Source: Phycisphaerales bacterium
Lineage (GTDB): Bacteria > Planctomycetota > Phycisphaerae > Phycisphaerales > SM1A02
Assembly: GCA_014238125.1 (NCBI GenBank)
Contig: JABABS010000037.1
Coordinates: 1 to 64,000 of the forward strand
DNA: 64,000 bases
Direction of reading: 5' to 3'
The position numbers were made by a program, and so were the translations under genes. Within the stretch, counting starts at the first letter, position 1. Every line of letters begins with the position of its first letter. Positions 51,558 through 60,670 of this stretch are shown one piece after another. A model generated the notes under the pieces. The model was not told the origin of the DNA. It worked only from the letters and a program-made list of their open reading frames with translations, and did not search any database.

Positions 51558-53185
51558 GTACATTTGGCCAAAAATTAACACCATCAATTGCATCAAACAA
51601 CGATGTATTTGCCCAACTGCGAAAAGCTGGGCTTGTTGTTGTTGAGTGCACCATGATGGGTAAAATTGAACAAGAACCAATGCGAGGCGATGATTGGTTT
51701 GCTGATTTGCTTCTATCATCTCCAATCGTTCGAACTGCAATTTCTGTGAGTTGCAGAACATGTTTGTCAGAAGACCAATGTGCAACTACGGAAGGTATTC
51801 CGGGTTTGTGGATTGTTCCTACGCCAATTTCAACTGACCGTCGTTCAACTGGATATGCAGTTGCACTAATTGTTACCGAAGAATTACTCGCAAGCGAATA
51901 TATCCACGCACTTTGCCAAGCATCTAATGCAGAAGTAGGTGTTGTTCGAGACATGATTCGCGACTTGCCTCCAGCTGCTCCACAAGACATCCCGCGTTTA
52001 TCATCACTTTTTCAACTTGCATGGAAATCGCATCGATCACACAGTGAAAACAATGGCGTGATCGAAGACATAGGTCGTGAACTTGCCGATTCATATGAAG
52101 AAATTAACTTGCTGTACACAATTACGGGAAGCATGAACTCGGTCAATCATCCGGAACGATTTATTGAATTAGTTTGTGGTGAACTATTGAAGAACATGCC
52201 TTACGGTTGGGTCGGCGTCCAACTTCGAACTGGCAGTCGTCTCCCGAATCCAGGCAATGAATTAATTAGCATCGGCGATTCAAAACATGCATCGTCCCAG
52301 CTGTCAAATATCGTAGCAGCACTAACTTGCGATATCGCTCCAGGAATGCCAATTATTGCGCACAGTGGCGACCATATATCAGTGCGTTTGGGAGATGGAA
52401 CAATTGTTGTGCCAATTGAAAACGATGGGCATGTTATTGGTATTTTGATTGCAGCTGAAAAACAGGGGACCGACACAACTGTATCATCAGTGGATGTCAA
52501 AATGCTCAGTGCAACCGCCTCGCAACTTGGAATTTTCTTAGAAAACGCATTGTTGTACGAAGATTTGAACGCAACATTTTTTGGAACGCTAGAAGCACTC
52601 ACCGCTTCAATTGATGCAAAAGATCGGTACACATGTGGTCATTCTCAAAGAGTGTCACTCCTAACTGCACAACTTGCACAAGCCGCGGGTCTTTCAGAAA
52701 CACAAGTAGATCGTTTTAGAATCGCTGGATTGGTACACGACATTGGAAAGATTGGTGTTCCAGAATCAGTTCTCTTGAAGAAGGGAAAACTAACTGACGA
52801 AGAATACCAAGCAGTGCAGCAACACCCAGAAATTGGCGCTCGTATTCTGAGAGATATTCCACAAATGAGCGATATTCTTGGCGGTGTGTTATCTCATCAT
52901 GAACGTTTTGATGGTGGTGGTTATCCACACGGTCTCTCGCAAGAAGATATTCCACTTGTTGCTCGAATTATCGCAATTGCAGATACGTTTGATGCGATGT
53001 CATCGAGTCGAACATATCGAAAAGCGATGACTCGAAAGTCTGTTCTTGATGAAATGAAGCGCTCAACACCAGGGCAATTTGATCCAGAATTAGCTGAGGT
53101 ATTTTTTAATCTGGATTTCTCAATGTGGGAAGAACTTATGATTGAACATCAATCATCCCAAACAAATGAAAGGCGAGCAGCATGA
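51554..53185 (+). CDS. GAF/HD-GYP cyclic-di-GMP phosphodiesterase with Cys-rich sensor
   Basis: A 543-residue soluble protein. N-terminal sensor (about 15-125) with clustered Cys (SCRTCLSEDQC, about 61-71) and a PTPISTDRRSTGYAVALIV strand, reminiscent of PocR-type domains. A GAF domain follows (about 190-335), then HD-GYP (about 345-530): HSQRVSLLTAQLA, HDIGKIGVPE, SHHERFDGGGYPHG and ADTFDAMSSSRTYRK, all key residues present. It should hydrolyse cyclic di-GMP in response to a signal at the sensor or the adjacent receiver. GTG start overlapping the receiver stop (GTGA). Confidence 0.9.
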   Translation: MSTFGQKLTPSIASNNDVFAQLRKAGLVVVECTMMGKIEQEPMRGDDWFADLLLSSPIVRTAISVSCRTCLSEDQCATTEGIPGLWIVPTPISTDRRSTGYAVALIVTEELLASEYIHALCQASNAEVGVVRDMIRDLPPAAPQDIPRLSSLFQLAWKSHRSHSENNGVIEDIGRELADSYEEINLLYTITGSMNSVNHPERFIELVCGELLKNMPYGWVGVQLRTGSRLPNPGNELISIGDSKHASSQLSNIVAALTCDIAPGMPIIAHSGDHISVRLGDGTIVVPIENDGHVIGILIAAEKQGTDTTVSSVDVKMLSATASQLGIFLENALLYEDLNATFFGTLEALTASIDAKDRYTCGHSQRVSLLTAQLAQAAGLSETQVDRFRIAGLVHDIGKIGVPESVLLKKGKLTDEEYQAVQQHPEIGARILRDIPQMSDILGGVLSHHERFDGGGYPHGLSQEDIPLVARIIAIADTFDAMSSSRTYRKAMTRKSVLDEMKRSTPGQFDPELAEVFFNLDFSMWEELMIEHQSSQTNERRAA

Positions 53186-53517
53186 ACATCGCAAGTGAAC
53201 AACATGTATCCGCAATGGTGATCAAAATCAACGGCGAACTAACTGCAGACGATTCAGACAACTTCAAGCGAAATATTCTTGAAGCAACCAACAATTTTGC
53301 ATCCGATATTATCGTTGATTGCACTTTATTGACTCTGATTGACTCGGTTGGACTTGAGTCGCTCCTCTGGTTATCCGATGAAGCAAGAAGGAATAAATCC
53401 CGCTTGCGTCTTGCTTGTGTTCCTGAAATAGTGTTAAACATTTTTTGTTTGACACGTCTTGGCGGTGCGTTTAGCACACACATTAGCGTAGAAGCAGCAG
53501 CAAGAAGCCTTAGTTAA
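53182..53517 (+). CDS. STAS domain protein (anti-sigma antagonist-like)
   Basis: A 111-residue STAS domain with IIVDCTLLTLIDSVGLESLLWLSDEARR; Ser55 in the DSVG loop is the residue phosphorylated in SpoIIAA-type antagonists. No serine kinase or phosphatase partner gene is adjacent. It overlaps the HD-GYP gene by 4 bp and precedes pilB by 7 nt, so it belongs to the signalling cassette. Confidence 0.8.
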   Translation: MNIASEQHVSAMVIKINGELTADDSDNFKRNILEATNNFASDIIVDCTLLTLIDSVGLESLLWLSDEARRNKSRLRLACVPEIVLNIFCLTRLGGAFSTHISVEAAARSLS

Positions 53518-53524
53518 TACATTT

Positions 53525-55249
53525 ATGAACAAACCCATATCAATCCCAACTGATCTTACTTCTCAAGCGCCCCTTGGGCAGTTGTTGTTACAAAGTATGA
53601 AAATTACACAAGAGCAACTTGATCAGGCATTAGAACAACAACAACAAAGTGATGATCGAAAACTCATTGGTGAAGTTCTAGTTGAACTTGGTTTTGTTGA
53701 TGATGCAATTGTTCTTGAAGCAATCGCTAGTGCGTACGATATACCGTTTGCAAAAGATACCGCGCGGTTGGCAGATCCACAAGTAATAGAAGAATTACCA
53801 AGAGAATTTCTTGAAGAACACGGTGTACTTCCATTATTTCTTGTTGGTGGCATGTTGACCGTTGCTGTCAGCGAACCAGCAAATCTGTACTTGCTTGAAG
53901 AAATTGAACGCCGAACTGGGCATTCGGTGCAAATTGTCGCTGCAACTTCAGCGGATATTGCTGCTGCACATAAGTCATACTTGCCTGCAGCGAACGTCTT
54001 TGTTATCGATGAAATATATGAAGATATTGACGAGCACGATTTTACTGTCATTGAACACCAAGCAACTGAGCTTGCAGATCTTGAAGAAGATGCTGGGCAT
54101 GGCCCTGTTGTAAAACTTGTGAATTATTTGATTTACTCAGCAGTCCAAGAAGGTGCTTCAGATATTCACATCGAGCCAGGTGATCATTCGCTTCGCGTTC
54201 GAAATCGCATTGATGGAAAGTTGTTTGAAAAAATACAGCCGCCTTACAAAATGCACCAAGCAATTGCAAGCCGAATCAAAATTATGGCGAATCTTGACAT
54301 CTCTGAACGACGTCTTCCACAAGATGGCGATTTCAACGTGATGATGGATGGTCGCCCAATTGATTTGCGTGTTTCAACAATGCCAAGTAAGTTTGGCGAA
54401 ATTGTTGTCATGCGTATCATCGACAGCCAAAATAATAATTTAACGCTTGATCAACTTGGTTTTAATGAAACAATGTTGTCGCAATGGAAAAACGTAGTTG
54501 AACAACCAAATGGCGTTGTGCTTGTAACAGGGCCAACAGGTTCTGGTAAATCAACAACGCTGTATAGCGTTTTGTCACAACTTGATACAGATGAAATAAA
54601 TGTTGCAACGATTGAAGATCCAATCGAAGCGCAAATACGTGGAATCAATCAATCACAAATTAATAACAAAGCCGGTTTTACTTTCTCATCTGCACTGCGG
54701 TCTATGCTTCGACAAGATCCAGACGTATTGATGGTTGGCGAAATTCGCGACAATGAAACTGCTGGAATCGTTTCTCAAGCCGCGTTGACAGGTCACTTGG
54801 TCTTTTCGACGCTGCACACAAACGATTCGGTTAGTGCAATTACTCGACTCGTCAATCTTGGTGTTGAACCATACCTAGTTGCTGCGACAATTAGAGGGGT
54901 TCTAGCGCAGAGACTCGTTAGAAAAATTTGCCCGCATTGCAAAGAACTCTGGACTGGTGAAGATTCAATTAGAGAAGCATGCGGTGGTGCAAAGGAATTA
55001 TGGAAGGGTGCTGGTTGTAACCGGTGCCGAGGAACTGGATTTGCGGGTCGCATAGGGATTTTTGAACTGCTTGTGCCCAGCGTGGACTTACTTGATTCGA
55101 TTAGTCGAGGCGATTCGCTTCAATCGATGCGTCAAAAACTTGTAACCGATGGTCACTGGTTACTACGTCAAGATGGTATTGAAAAAGTGCGAAACGGTTT
55201 GACAACTCCAGAAGAAGTTCTTTGTGTAACGCAAGGAAACATCCAATGA
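53525..55249 (+). CDS. pilB: PilB/GspE assembly ATPase with MshEN-like N-terminus
   Basis: A 574-residue hexameric ATPase. N-terminal MshEN-like repeats (LGQLLLQSMKITQEQLDQAL about 18-37, IGEVLVELGFVDDAIVLEAIA about 50-70) resemble the cyclic-di-GMP-binding fold, but the leading Arg of the RLGxxL motif is Pro. ATPase core: Walker A GPTGSGKST (Lys342), Asp box with IEDPIE, Walker B MVGEIRDNET (about 402), His box HTNDSV. A Zn tetracysteine motif (CPHCKEL...GCNRCRGTGF, about 475-510) is intact. It powers pilus or pseudopilus extension; no retraction ATPase pilT is present here. Confidence 0.93.
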   Translation: MNKPISIPTDLTSQAPLGQLLLQSMKITQEQLDQALEQQQQSDDRKLIGEVLVELGFVDDAIVLEAIASAYDIPFAKDTARLADPQVIEELPREFLEEHGVLPLFLVGGMLTVAVSEPANLYLLEEIERRTGHSVQIVAATSADIAAAHKSYLPAANVFVIDEIYEDIDEHDFTVIEHQATELADLEEDAGHGPVVKLVNYLIYSAVQEGASDIHIEPGDHSLRVRNRIDGKLFEKIQPPYKMHQAIASRIKIMANLDISERRLPQDGDFNVMMDGRPIDLRVSTMPSKFGEIVVMRIIDSQNNNLTLDQLGFNETMLSQWKNVVEQPNGVVLVTGPTGSGKSTTLYSVLSQLDTDEINVATIEDPIEAQIRGINQSQINNKAGFTFSSALRSMLRQDPDVLMVGEIRDNETAGIVSQAALTGHLVFSTLHTNDSVSAITRLVNLGVEPYLVAATIRGVLAQRLVRKICPHCKELWTGEDSIREACGGAKELWKGAGCNRCRGTGFAGRIGIFELLVPSVDLLDSISRGDSLQSMRQKLVTDGHWLLRQDGIEKVRNGLTTPEEVLCVTQGNIQ

Positions 55250-56511
55250 ACGCATTGGCAGCAAAAGAAACTTTTGCTTGGAAAGCTCGCGACACGCACG
55301 GTCGCGAGTTATCCGGTTCCAAAGTTGCAATCAATGAATCTGAAGTTGCAGGCGAACTGCGATCAAAAGGATTGTTTGTAACAGCGATTGACCCAGAACC
55401 ATTATTGCAAGGTGACATTGAACAAGTCAGAACATCTCGAACTGAAATAGCGACTGCAATGTCGCAGCGAAAAGTAAAGCGAGATGATGTCATTGCTTTT
55501 TGCCAACAACTTGCTGTGATGCTTGAAACAGGTGTGCCACTTTCTGAATCACTTGATGCACTGTCGAAGCAGACAAAACAAAAAGAATTCAAAATAGTTG
55601 TTGATGGTATTTACAGAGAAGTGCAAGGCGGCGATCCGCTTTCAGTTGCCCTCTCTAGAAGACGACGTGTTTTCCCACGTATCCTTGTAAGTCTTGTTCG
55701 AGCGTCTGAGTTATCTGGCACGATGCCGCTCATGCTTGAGCGGGTTGCCGCGTACCTTTCAAGTGAACGAAAAACAATTCGCGAAGTGAAGGGCGCTATG
55801 ACGTACCCAATGATTATGGGTTTTACTGCAGTAGTTGTGACTTCCTTGATTGTGACCTTCATTCTTCCGAGATTTGCAAAAATCTACGAAATGCGTTCAG
55901 CTTCATTGCCATGGCCAACAAAAACATTGCTTACGATAAGTGATCTCTTACTTTCCAATTGGATGTACTGGATTCCAGCACTCGTTGCTACAATTGTTAC
56001 AGCAATCGTCTGGTACAAAACACCAAGTGGTCGCAGTTGTGTTGATTGGTTGAAATTAAAACTGCCTATTTTTGGACCGATGTTTGCCCAACTCTACACA
56101 ACTCGCGCATCAAGAACACTGTCAACTTTACTAGCAGCGGGTGTTAGTGTGCTTGATGCAATTGGTATTTGCCGCGATGTAACTGACAATGTGCACTTCG
56201 ATAAACTTTGGAATGACATGGAAGATAATGTTCGTAATGGTGGATCGATGAGTGACGCTGCGTTCAGATCTAAATATGTTCCCTCATATGTTGCGTCGAT
56301 GATGTCATCGGGCGAACGCGCTGGTCGTCTTTCACGAGTAATGGACCGCGTTGCTGCATTTACAGACGAAGAACTCGAATCGCGCGTGAAAAAACTTGGT
56401 TCGATGATCGAACCAATCATGATCCTCGTCATGGGAACGGTTGTTGGCGGTGTTGCAATTGCAATGCTCTTACCTATCTTCAGCATGTCCAAAGTCATCT
56501 CCGGCGGCTAA
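55246..56511 (+). CDS. pilC: PilC/GspF inner-membrane platform protein
   Basis: A 421-residue protein with two T2SSF domains (about 78-205 and 285-405), each AFCQQLAVMLETGVPLSESLDAL / LSTLLAAGVSVLDAIGI, and three membrane helices (about 190, 240 and 395). The N-terminus has the FAWKARDTHGRELSG motif. The ATG at 55246 overlaps the pilB stop (ATGA). Last gene of the pilus operon, followed by a hairpin. Confidence 0.93.
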   Translation: MNALAAKETFAWKARDTHGRELSGSKVAINESEVAGELRSKGLFVTAIDPEPLLQGDIEQVRTSRTEIATAMSQRKVKRDDVIAFCQQLAVMLETGVPLSESLDALSKQTKQKEFKIVVDGIYREVQGGDPLSVALSRRRRVFPRILVSLVRASELSGTMPLMLERVAAYLSSERKTIREVKGAMTYPMIMGFTAVVVTSLIVTFILPRFAKIYEMRSASLPWPTKTLLTISDLLLSNWMYWIPALVATIVTAIVWYKTPSGRSCVDWLKLKLPIFGPMFAQLYTTRASRTLSTLLAAGVSVLDAIGICRDVTDNVHFDKLWNDMEDNVRNGGSMSDAAFRSKYVPSYVASMMSSGERAGRLSRVMDRVAAFTDEELESRVKKLGSMIEPIMILVMGTVVGGVAIAMLLPIFSMSKVISGG

Positions 56512-56541
56512 CCTCCGATTCCCCCGATCCCCCCGATCCTC

Positions 56542-56574
56542 CAAAATAAATTGCCTAGAGGGTAGTTTATTTTG
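56542..56574. terminator. Hairpin after pilC, AATAAA/TTTATT family
   Basis: Arms CAAAATAAATTGCC (56542-56555) and GGTAGTTTATTTTG (56561-56574) pair over 14 bp with two G-T wobbles and a 5-nt loop. AT-rich outer arms supply A/T tracts on both strands. The sequence is closely related to the hairpin at 59833-59867. Confidence 0.55.
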
Positions 56575-56691
56575 CTTCAATTGATTGGGGCTTTTGGAAA
56601 CGCAGGTGGCGTAGAGGATTTAGACGAAGATGGATTCGTTGATATCGACGACATGCTCATTCTTATTGGCGACTGGGGACCTGTTGTATAA
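56566..56691 (+). pseudogene. Orphan dockerin-like C-terminal tail
   Basis: An open frame of 41 codons (56566-56691) ends in a dockerin type I-like calcium repeat: LIGAFGNAGGVEDLDEDG, then FVDIDDMLILIGDWGP. This matches the second half of the paired repeats that end many Phycisphaerales surface proteins. There is no ATG, signal peptide or body of a protein; an in-frame stop lies just upstream at 56563-56565. TTG codons at 56572 and 56581 could in theory start a 36-39 residue peptide. Best read as the remnant of a lost gene. Confidence 0.5.
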
Positions 56692-56696
56692 ATTGT

Positions 56697-57671
56697 CTAC
56701 TGTACGGTTTCCACAGTAAGCCACGCTTCTAGTGCTTCTCGAATTTCATCGGCAGATTTTGCAAGACGTACTCGTTCTTTGAGCGGTTTAATGTGACCGA
56801 GTGTTTTTCCATACAGTGCAATTCGATTTGTCATGCAGTGCAACGCCGCGCGTTCGCTGCGGTATTCCAAAATAAGTTCAAGATGTCGAAGAATGATCTG
56901 TATTTTTGTATTCCGATCTCGAAAAACTGAAAATTCGCCTCGCAAATGTCTTGAGATATCATCGAAAATCCACGGCGCTTTCATCGCATGTCGTCCAATC
57001 ATCACCCCCGAACATTTTGTGTGCTGAAACATACGTTCTGCACTTTCAGGTGAATTGATGTCGCCATTGCCAATGACCGGAATCGAAATTGCTTCGACAA
57101 CTTTTGCAATGCCATCGAGATTTGCGCTTCCGCGAAACATTTGGCGCGTTGTTCGACCGTGCACAGTAATGGCAGCAATACCCGCATCTTCAAGACGCTT
57201 GGCAATATCAGGAGCTGTGAGTTCACCCTCTTCCCATCCAAGCCGAATTTTCGCAGTCACGGGAACACCATCGCATGCGTTCACAATTTGTTTCGCAAGC
57301 GTGGCGGTTCTTCCAGGGGTTTTTAGTAAGAGTGAACCGCCGTTTTTCTTGCAAACCTTATCAACTGGGCAACCCATATTGATGTCAATTATTTGTGCGC
57401 CCCTTGCAACCGCCCACGCTGCTGCTTCTGGAAGAGGATCTTCTACGCTTCCATATATTTGAACGCTCAGTGGACTATCTTCTGGTGGCGGTAGCGCCTT
57501 GTTACAAATTGCATCTCTTCCTTGCACAATTGCCCGTGCATTTAATAATTCTGATCCTGCTAAACCAACACCGCCCAACTCCCTGCACAACAGTCTAAAG
57601 GGCAGATCCGCGATGCCAGCCATTGGCGCAAGAAAGACAGGGGACTCAAGTTTGACGTTTCCTATACGCAT
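56697..57671 (-). CDS. dusB: tRNA-dihydrouridine synthase
   Basis: A 324-residue FMN enzyme that reduces uridines in the tRNA D-loop. [26 protein letters not shown] opening, ELLNARA (about 40), catalytic Cys in [16 protein letters not shown] (about 93), ITVHGRT (about 167), IGNGDINS (about 196) and [15 protein letters not shown] (about 220). Two upstream ATGs (57692, 57680) are possible; 57671 gives the usual family N-terminus and has CAGAAT 7 nt upstream. Its 5' end lies 162 bp from dnaK, divergent. Confidence 0.93.
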   Translation of the reverse strand: MRIGNVKLESPVFLAPMAGIADLPFRLLCRELGGVGLAGSELLNARAIVQGRDAICNKALPPPEDSPLSVQIYGSVEDPLPEAAAWAVARGAQIIDINMGCPVDKVCKKNGGSLLLKTPGRTATLAKQIVNACDGVPVTAKIRLGWEEGELTAPDIAKRLEDAGIAAITVHGRTTRQMFRGSANLDGIAKVVEAISIPVIGNGDINSPESAERMFQHTKCSGVMIGRHAMKAPWIFDDISRHLRGEFSVFRDRNTKIQIILRHLELILEYRSERAALHCMTNRIALYGKTLGHIKPLKERVRLAKSADEIREALEAWLTVETVQ

Positions 57672-57833
57672 TTGTGCCATTCTGGCATACATTCACAAGG
57701 ATTTCACCGAATAACAGCCGAAAAACACCAATTTTCTGATGACTCCCTTCAGGTGTTTGGCATGCAACTTGCACCTAGTACATGGCAGGGCAAAATCCCA
57801 CGAATGGATCGCTCTCGCAGAAGGAGACTTACT

Positions 57834-59759
57834 ATGTCTAAAATTATTGGAATTGACCTTGGAACAACGAACTCAGTTGTCGCACTTATGGAAGGCGACC
57901 AACCAAAGGTCCTCATTAACAGTTCGGGTAACCGAACAACCCCATCCGTTGTTGGTTTTACTGACAAGGATGAACGCCTCGTTGGGCAACCCGGGCGTCA
58001 CCAACAAGTGACTAACCCTACTAATACCGTCTTTTCGGTAAAACGTTTTATGGGTCGTCGGCACAATGAAGTGCAATCAGAAGAAACAATGGTGCCTTAC
58101 GGTATTCTTGGCGGCGCTGATGATCTTGTAAAAATTGGTGTTCGTGATAAAGAATATACGCCACCTGAAATTGCAGCGATGATTCTTGCTGACCTCAAAA
58201 AGGTTGCAGAAGATTATCTTGGTGAAACCGTTGACCGCGCAGTTATTACTGTTCCTGCATACTTCAACGACGCACAACGTCAAGCAACAAAAGATGCTGG
58301 CGAAATTGCTGGCCTCAAAGTTGAACGAATCATCAATGAGCCAACGGCAGCTGCGCTTGCATACGGACTTGAAAAGAAAACAAACTCAAAAATTGCGGTC
58401 TTTGACTTAGGCGGCGGTACGTTTGACGTTTCAATTCTTGACATTGGCGACGGAGTGTTTGAAGTGCTCGCAACAAATGGTGATACACACCTTGGTGGCG
58501 ATGACTTTGATCAACGACTTATCGATTACATTGCAGACGAATTCAAAAAGCAAGAATCAATGGATCTTCGAAGTGATCCAATGGCACTGCAACGCTTGAA
58601 AGAAGCTGCTGAAAAAGCGAAGTGCGAACTTTCGCAACAAAAAGAAACTTCCGTGAATTTGCCATTTATTACTGCGGACCAAAATGGACCGAAGCATTTG
58701 CAAGTGACTATCACCCGTGCAACTTTTGATGAAATCTGCAAAGACCTCTTTGACCGCCTTCGCAAACCATGCGAAGCAGCGCTTAAGGATGCGAAGATGT
58801 CACCATCTGACATTTCTGACATTGTGATGGTTGGTGGCTCAACACGTATTCCTAAGGTACAAGAAATTACAAAAGAAATCTTCCAAACCGCTGAACTCGA
58901 CAAGTCAATTAACCCTGACGAAGTTGTTGCAGTTGGAGCTGCTATTCAAGGCGGCGTCCTTACAGGTGATGTGAAAGACGTTCTTCTTTTGGATGTGACA
59001 CCACTCTCGCTTGGCGTGGAAACTCTCGGTAGTGTGATGACACCGTTGATCGAAAGAAATACAACGATTCCAACGTCAAAGAAGGAAACATTTTCAACTG
59101 CTGCTGATAGTCAAACATCTGTAACAATTCACGTGCTTCAAGGTGAACGAGAGTTCGCTGCTGATAACCGTTCTCTTGGTCGATTCGACCTCACGGATAT
59201 TCCGCCAGCTCCTCGTGGAACACCACAAATTGAAGTTGAATTTGCCCTTGATGCAAACGGAATCCTTGCTGTATCAGCAACTGACAAAGCAACGGGCAAG
59301 AGCCAGCGCATTGAAATCAAAGATTCTTCAGGCTTGAACGAAGATGAAATTGAAACAATGAAACGTGATGCAGAGTCACATGCTGAAGAAGACAAAGCTC
59401 GCCGCGAAACTGTTGAACTTAAAAACAAGGCAGAGATGATGGTTCATGCAACGAACAAGAGTCTCGAAGAGCACGGTGATAAGGTCTCACAAGAAGTGCG
59501 AAGTGCAATCGAAGCAGCTGTTTCAAATCTTGAAGACACTCTTAAGGGTGACGACAAAGAAGCAATTGAAGCAGCACTTGCCAACCTTGGTACTGCTGCT
59601 GAAGAACTCGGTAAGGCCGTGTACGAAGCAACGGCTGCCGAAGCAACTGCTGGATCTTCCGGTGACGCTTCGGGAACCGATGGAGATTGTTGCGGCGATG
59701 GTTCGTGCAGCGATGGTGACGATGTTATCGACGCAGAGTACGAAGTCAAAGAAGACTAA
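57834..59759 (+). CDS. dnaK: Hsp70 chaperone DnaK
   Basis: A 641-residue Hsp70. Nucleotide domain [67 protein letters not shown] and [14 protein letters not shown]; linker [16 protein letters not shown]; substrate domain and helical lid. The C-terminal tail ends [12 protein letters not shown] but contains Cys619, Cys620 and Cys625 in a [13 protein letters not shown] stretch, unusual for DnaK. A good Shine-Dalgarno (AAGGAGA) precedes the ATG; upstream in-frame ATGs are rejected. No grpE or dnaJ is adjacent and no clear heat-shock promoter or CIRCE element was seen. Confidence 0.97.
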   Translation: MSKIIGIDLGTTNSVVALMEGDQPKVLINSSGNRTTPSVVGFTDKDERLVGQPGRHQQVTNPTNTVFSVKRFMGRRHNEVQSEETMVPYGILGGADDLVKIGVRDKEYTPPEIAAMILADLKKVAEDYLGETVDRAVITVPAYFNDAQRQATKDAGEIAGLKVERIINEPTAAALAYGLEKKTNSKIAVFDLGGGTFDVSILDIGDGVFEVLATNGDTHLGGDDFDQRLIDYIADEFKKQESMDLRSDPMALQRLKEAAEKAKCELSQQKETSVNLPFITADQNGPKHLQVTITRATFDEICKDLFDRLRKPCEAALKDAKMSPSDISDIVMVGGSTRIPKVQEITKEIFQTAELDKSINPDEVVAVGAAIQGGVLTGDVKDVLLLDVTPLSLGVETLGSVMTPLIERNTTIPTSKKETFSTAADSQTSVTIHVLQGEREFAADNRSLGRFDLTDIPPAPRGTPQIEVEFALDANGILAVSATDKATGKSQRIEIKDSSGLNEDEIETMKRDAESHAEEDKARRETVELKNKAEMMVHATNKSLEEHGDKVSQEVRSAIEAAVSNLEDTLKGDDKEAIEAALANLGTAAEELGKAVYEATAAEATAGSSGDASGTDGDCCGDGSCSDGDDVIDAEYEVKED

Positions 59760-59778
59760 TTAACTTGCCTCCCTCCTT

Positions 59779-59797
59779 GGAACTTATATATAGTTCC
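59779..59797 (+). repeat. Small hairpin before the dnaK terminator
   Basis: GGAACT (59779-59784) pairs with AGTTCC (59792-59797) around TATATAT. It may stabilise the dnaK mRNA 3' end. Confidence 0.4.
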
Positions 59798-59798
59798 G

Positions 59799-59830
59799 CA
59801 GAGCCCCTCATTTGGGGGGCTCTTTTTTTT
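59799..59830 (+). terminator. dnaK terminator
   Basis: AGAGCCCC (59800-59807) / GGGGCTCT (59816-59823) stem with 8-nt loop, running into eight T. Strong. Confidence 0.92.
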
Positions 59831-59832
59831 GC

Positions 59833-59867
59833 GAAAAATAAACCGCCTTGTAGGTAGTTTATTTTTC
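59833..59867. terminator. Hairpin at the 3' end of the Cys-rich membrane protein gene
   Basis: Arms GAAAAATAAACCGCC and GGTAGTTTATTTTTC pair at 14 of 15 positions around TTGTA. The stop codon of the minus-strand gene (59859-59861) lies in one arm. On the minus strand the descending arm ends in TTTATTTTTCGC, so it can terminate that gene. It shares a 31-nt core (26 identical positions) with the hairpin after pilC. Confidence 0.55.
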
Positions 59868-60650
59868 TTCGCCTTCAACGGTCAACCTCGTTGGATGCCC
59901 GAACCAGCTATTGACTTCGGTTTCGCCATAATGCTGCTTGAGAACTGCAACAACATCCTCCATCGAACCATCGGGTTGAGCCCATCCGTTGAAGACATCA
60001 GGAAAATCGATGCTGCAGTTTTCACATTTCTTTTTGTTATCAAAACGAAGCGGGCACCAAAACGATTCAACGTTTCTGAGCATCTCAGAACCAAGCGACC
60101 AAACGCCCGTCATCCAGTCGCAATACAAACACCAAATTAAATCGTGTCCCACTAAGTTTTCAAACTTAAATCGGTTAACCCGAACCCACTCACTTTGTTT
60201 GTATTTCGGAAAACGAATAAGCCAAACAAGCCAAGGGTACACGAGGATTTCTGCAACTCGTACTAAAAGAAACACAGGAACAGCAAACGCGGTGATCCAA
60301 ACTGCAATGAAGTTTCGCCACGTGCCAACGAGGGCGTTCAAAAATTTGACAATGCGTGGACCTTTGCGTGCTTTGGGATGCGCAAGACCGTGGAGTGTCG
60401 TCCAAATCATCACTGCGAGCACTTGCGCGATCACTGAAGCAGCGAGCCCAATCCAACCGCCAAAGACAGGGCCAAGGATGAGAGGCAATCCTGTAAAGAA
60501 ACCCACGACAAGGTCAAGCCCGGGTGCGACGCAGAGCCACTGGGAAAGAGTTCTGCCAGCTTTTCCAAATCTTGGAATCAAGTGTAATAAACCAGCGACA
60601 AGCAACAAGGAACCTAGAGTGATTCCGCCGATACAAATAAAATAGTGCAT
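59859..60650 (-). CDS. Conserved-looking membrane protein with Cys-rich soluble tail
   Basis: A 263-residue protein. Five or so membrane helices in residues 1-145 (MHYFICIGGITLGSLLLVAGL, GLDLVVGFFTGLPLILGPVFGG and others), then a soluble C-terminus with a Cys/Trp-rich block: LIWCLYCDWMTGVWSLG, then WCPLRFDNKKKCENCSIDFPDV (about 175-225). The CxxC pairs suggest a metal or redox site on the cytoplasmic side. I recognise no named family. The ATG at 60650 is preferred over one 30 codons upstream, which would overlap the divergent nucleosidase gene; TACCAT lies 7 nt before it. Confidence 0.65.
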   Translation of the reverse strand: MHYFICIGGITLGSLLLVAGLLHLIPRFGKAGRTLSQWLCVAPGLDLVVGFFTGLPLILGPVFGGWIGLAASVIAQVLAVMIWTTLHGLAHPKARKGPRIVKFLNALVGTWRNFIAVWITAFAVPVFLLVRVAEILVYPWLVWLIRFPKYKQSEWVRVNRFKFENLVGHDLIWCLYCDWMTGVWSLGSEMLRNVESFWCPLRFDNKKKCENCSIDFPDVFNGWAQPDGSMEDVVAVLKQHYGETEVNSWFGHPTRLTVEGEEK

Positions 60651-60657
60651 ACCACGA

Positions 60658-60663
60658 ATGGTA
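60658..60663 (-). promoter_or_regulatory. -10 box of the Cys-rich membrane protein gene
   Basis: Minus-strand TACCAT, 7 nt before the ATG at 60650 (1-nt leader predicted). It faces the nucleosidase -10 box, 7 bp away on the other strand. Confidence 0.42.
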
Positions 60664-60670
60664 TCAGGAG

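Noticed and set aside
57672..57833. N-terminally extended DnaK
   Set aside because: DnaK begins canonically at the ATG at 57834 behind AAGGAGA; the extra residues are unrelated to Hsp70.
57693..57833. CIRCE or sigma-32-type heat-shock element before dnaK
   Set aside because: No TTAGCACTC-N9-GAGTGCTAA-like repeat or convincing CTTGAA/CCCCAT pair could be found in the gap.
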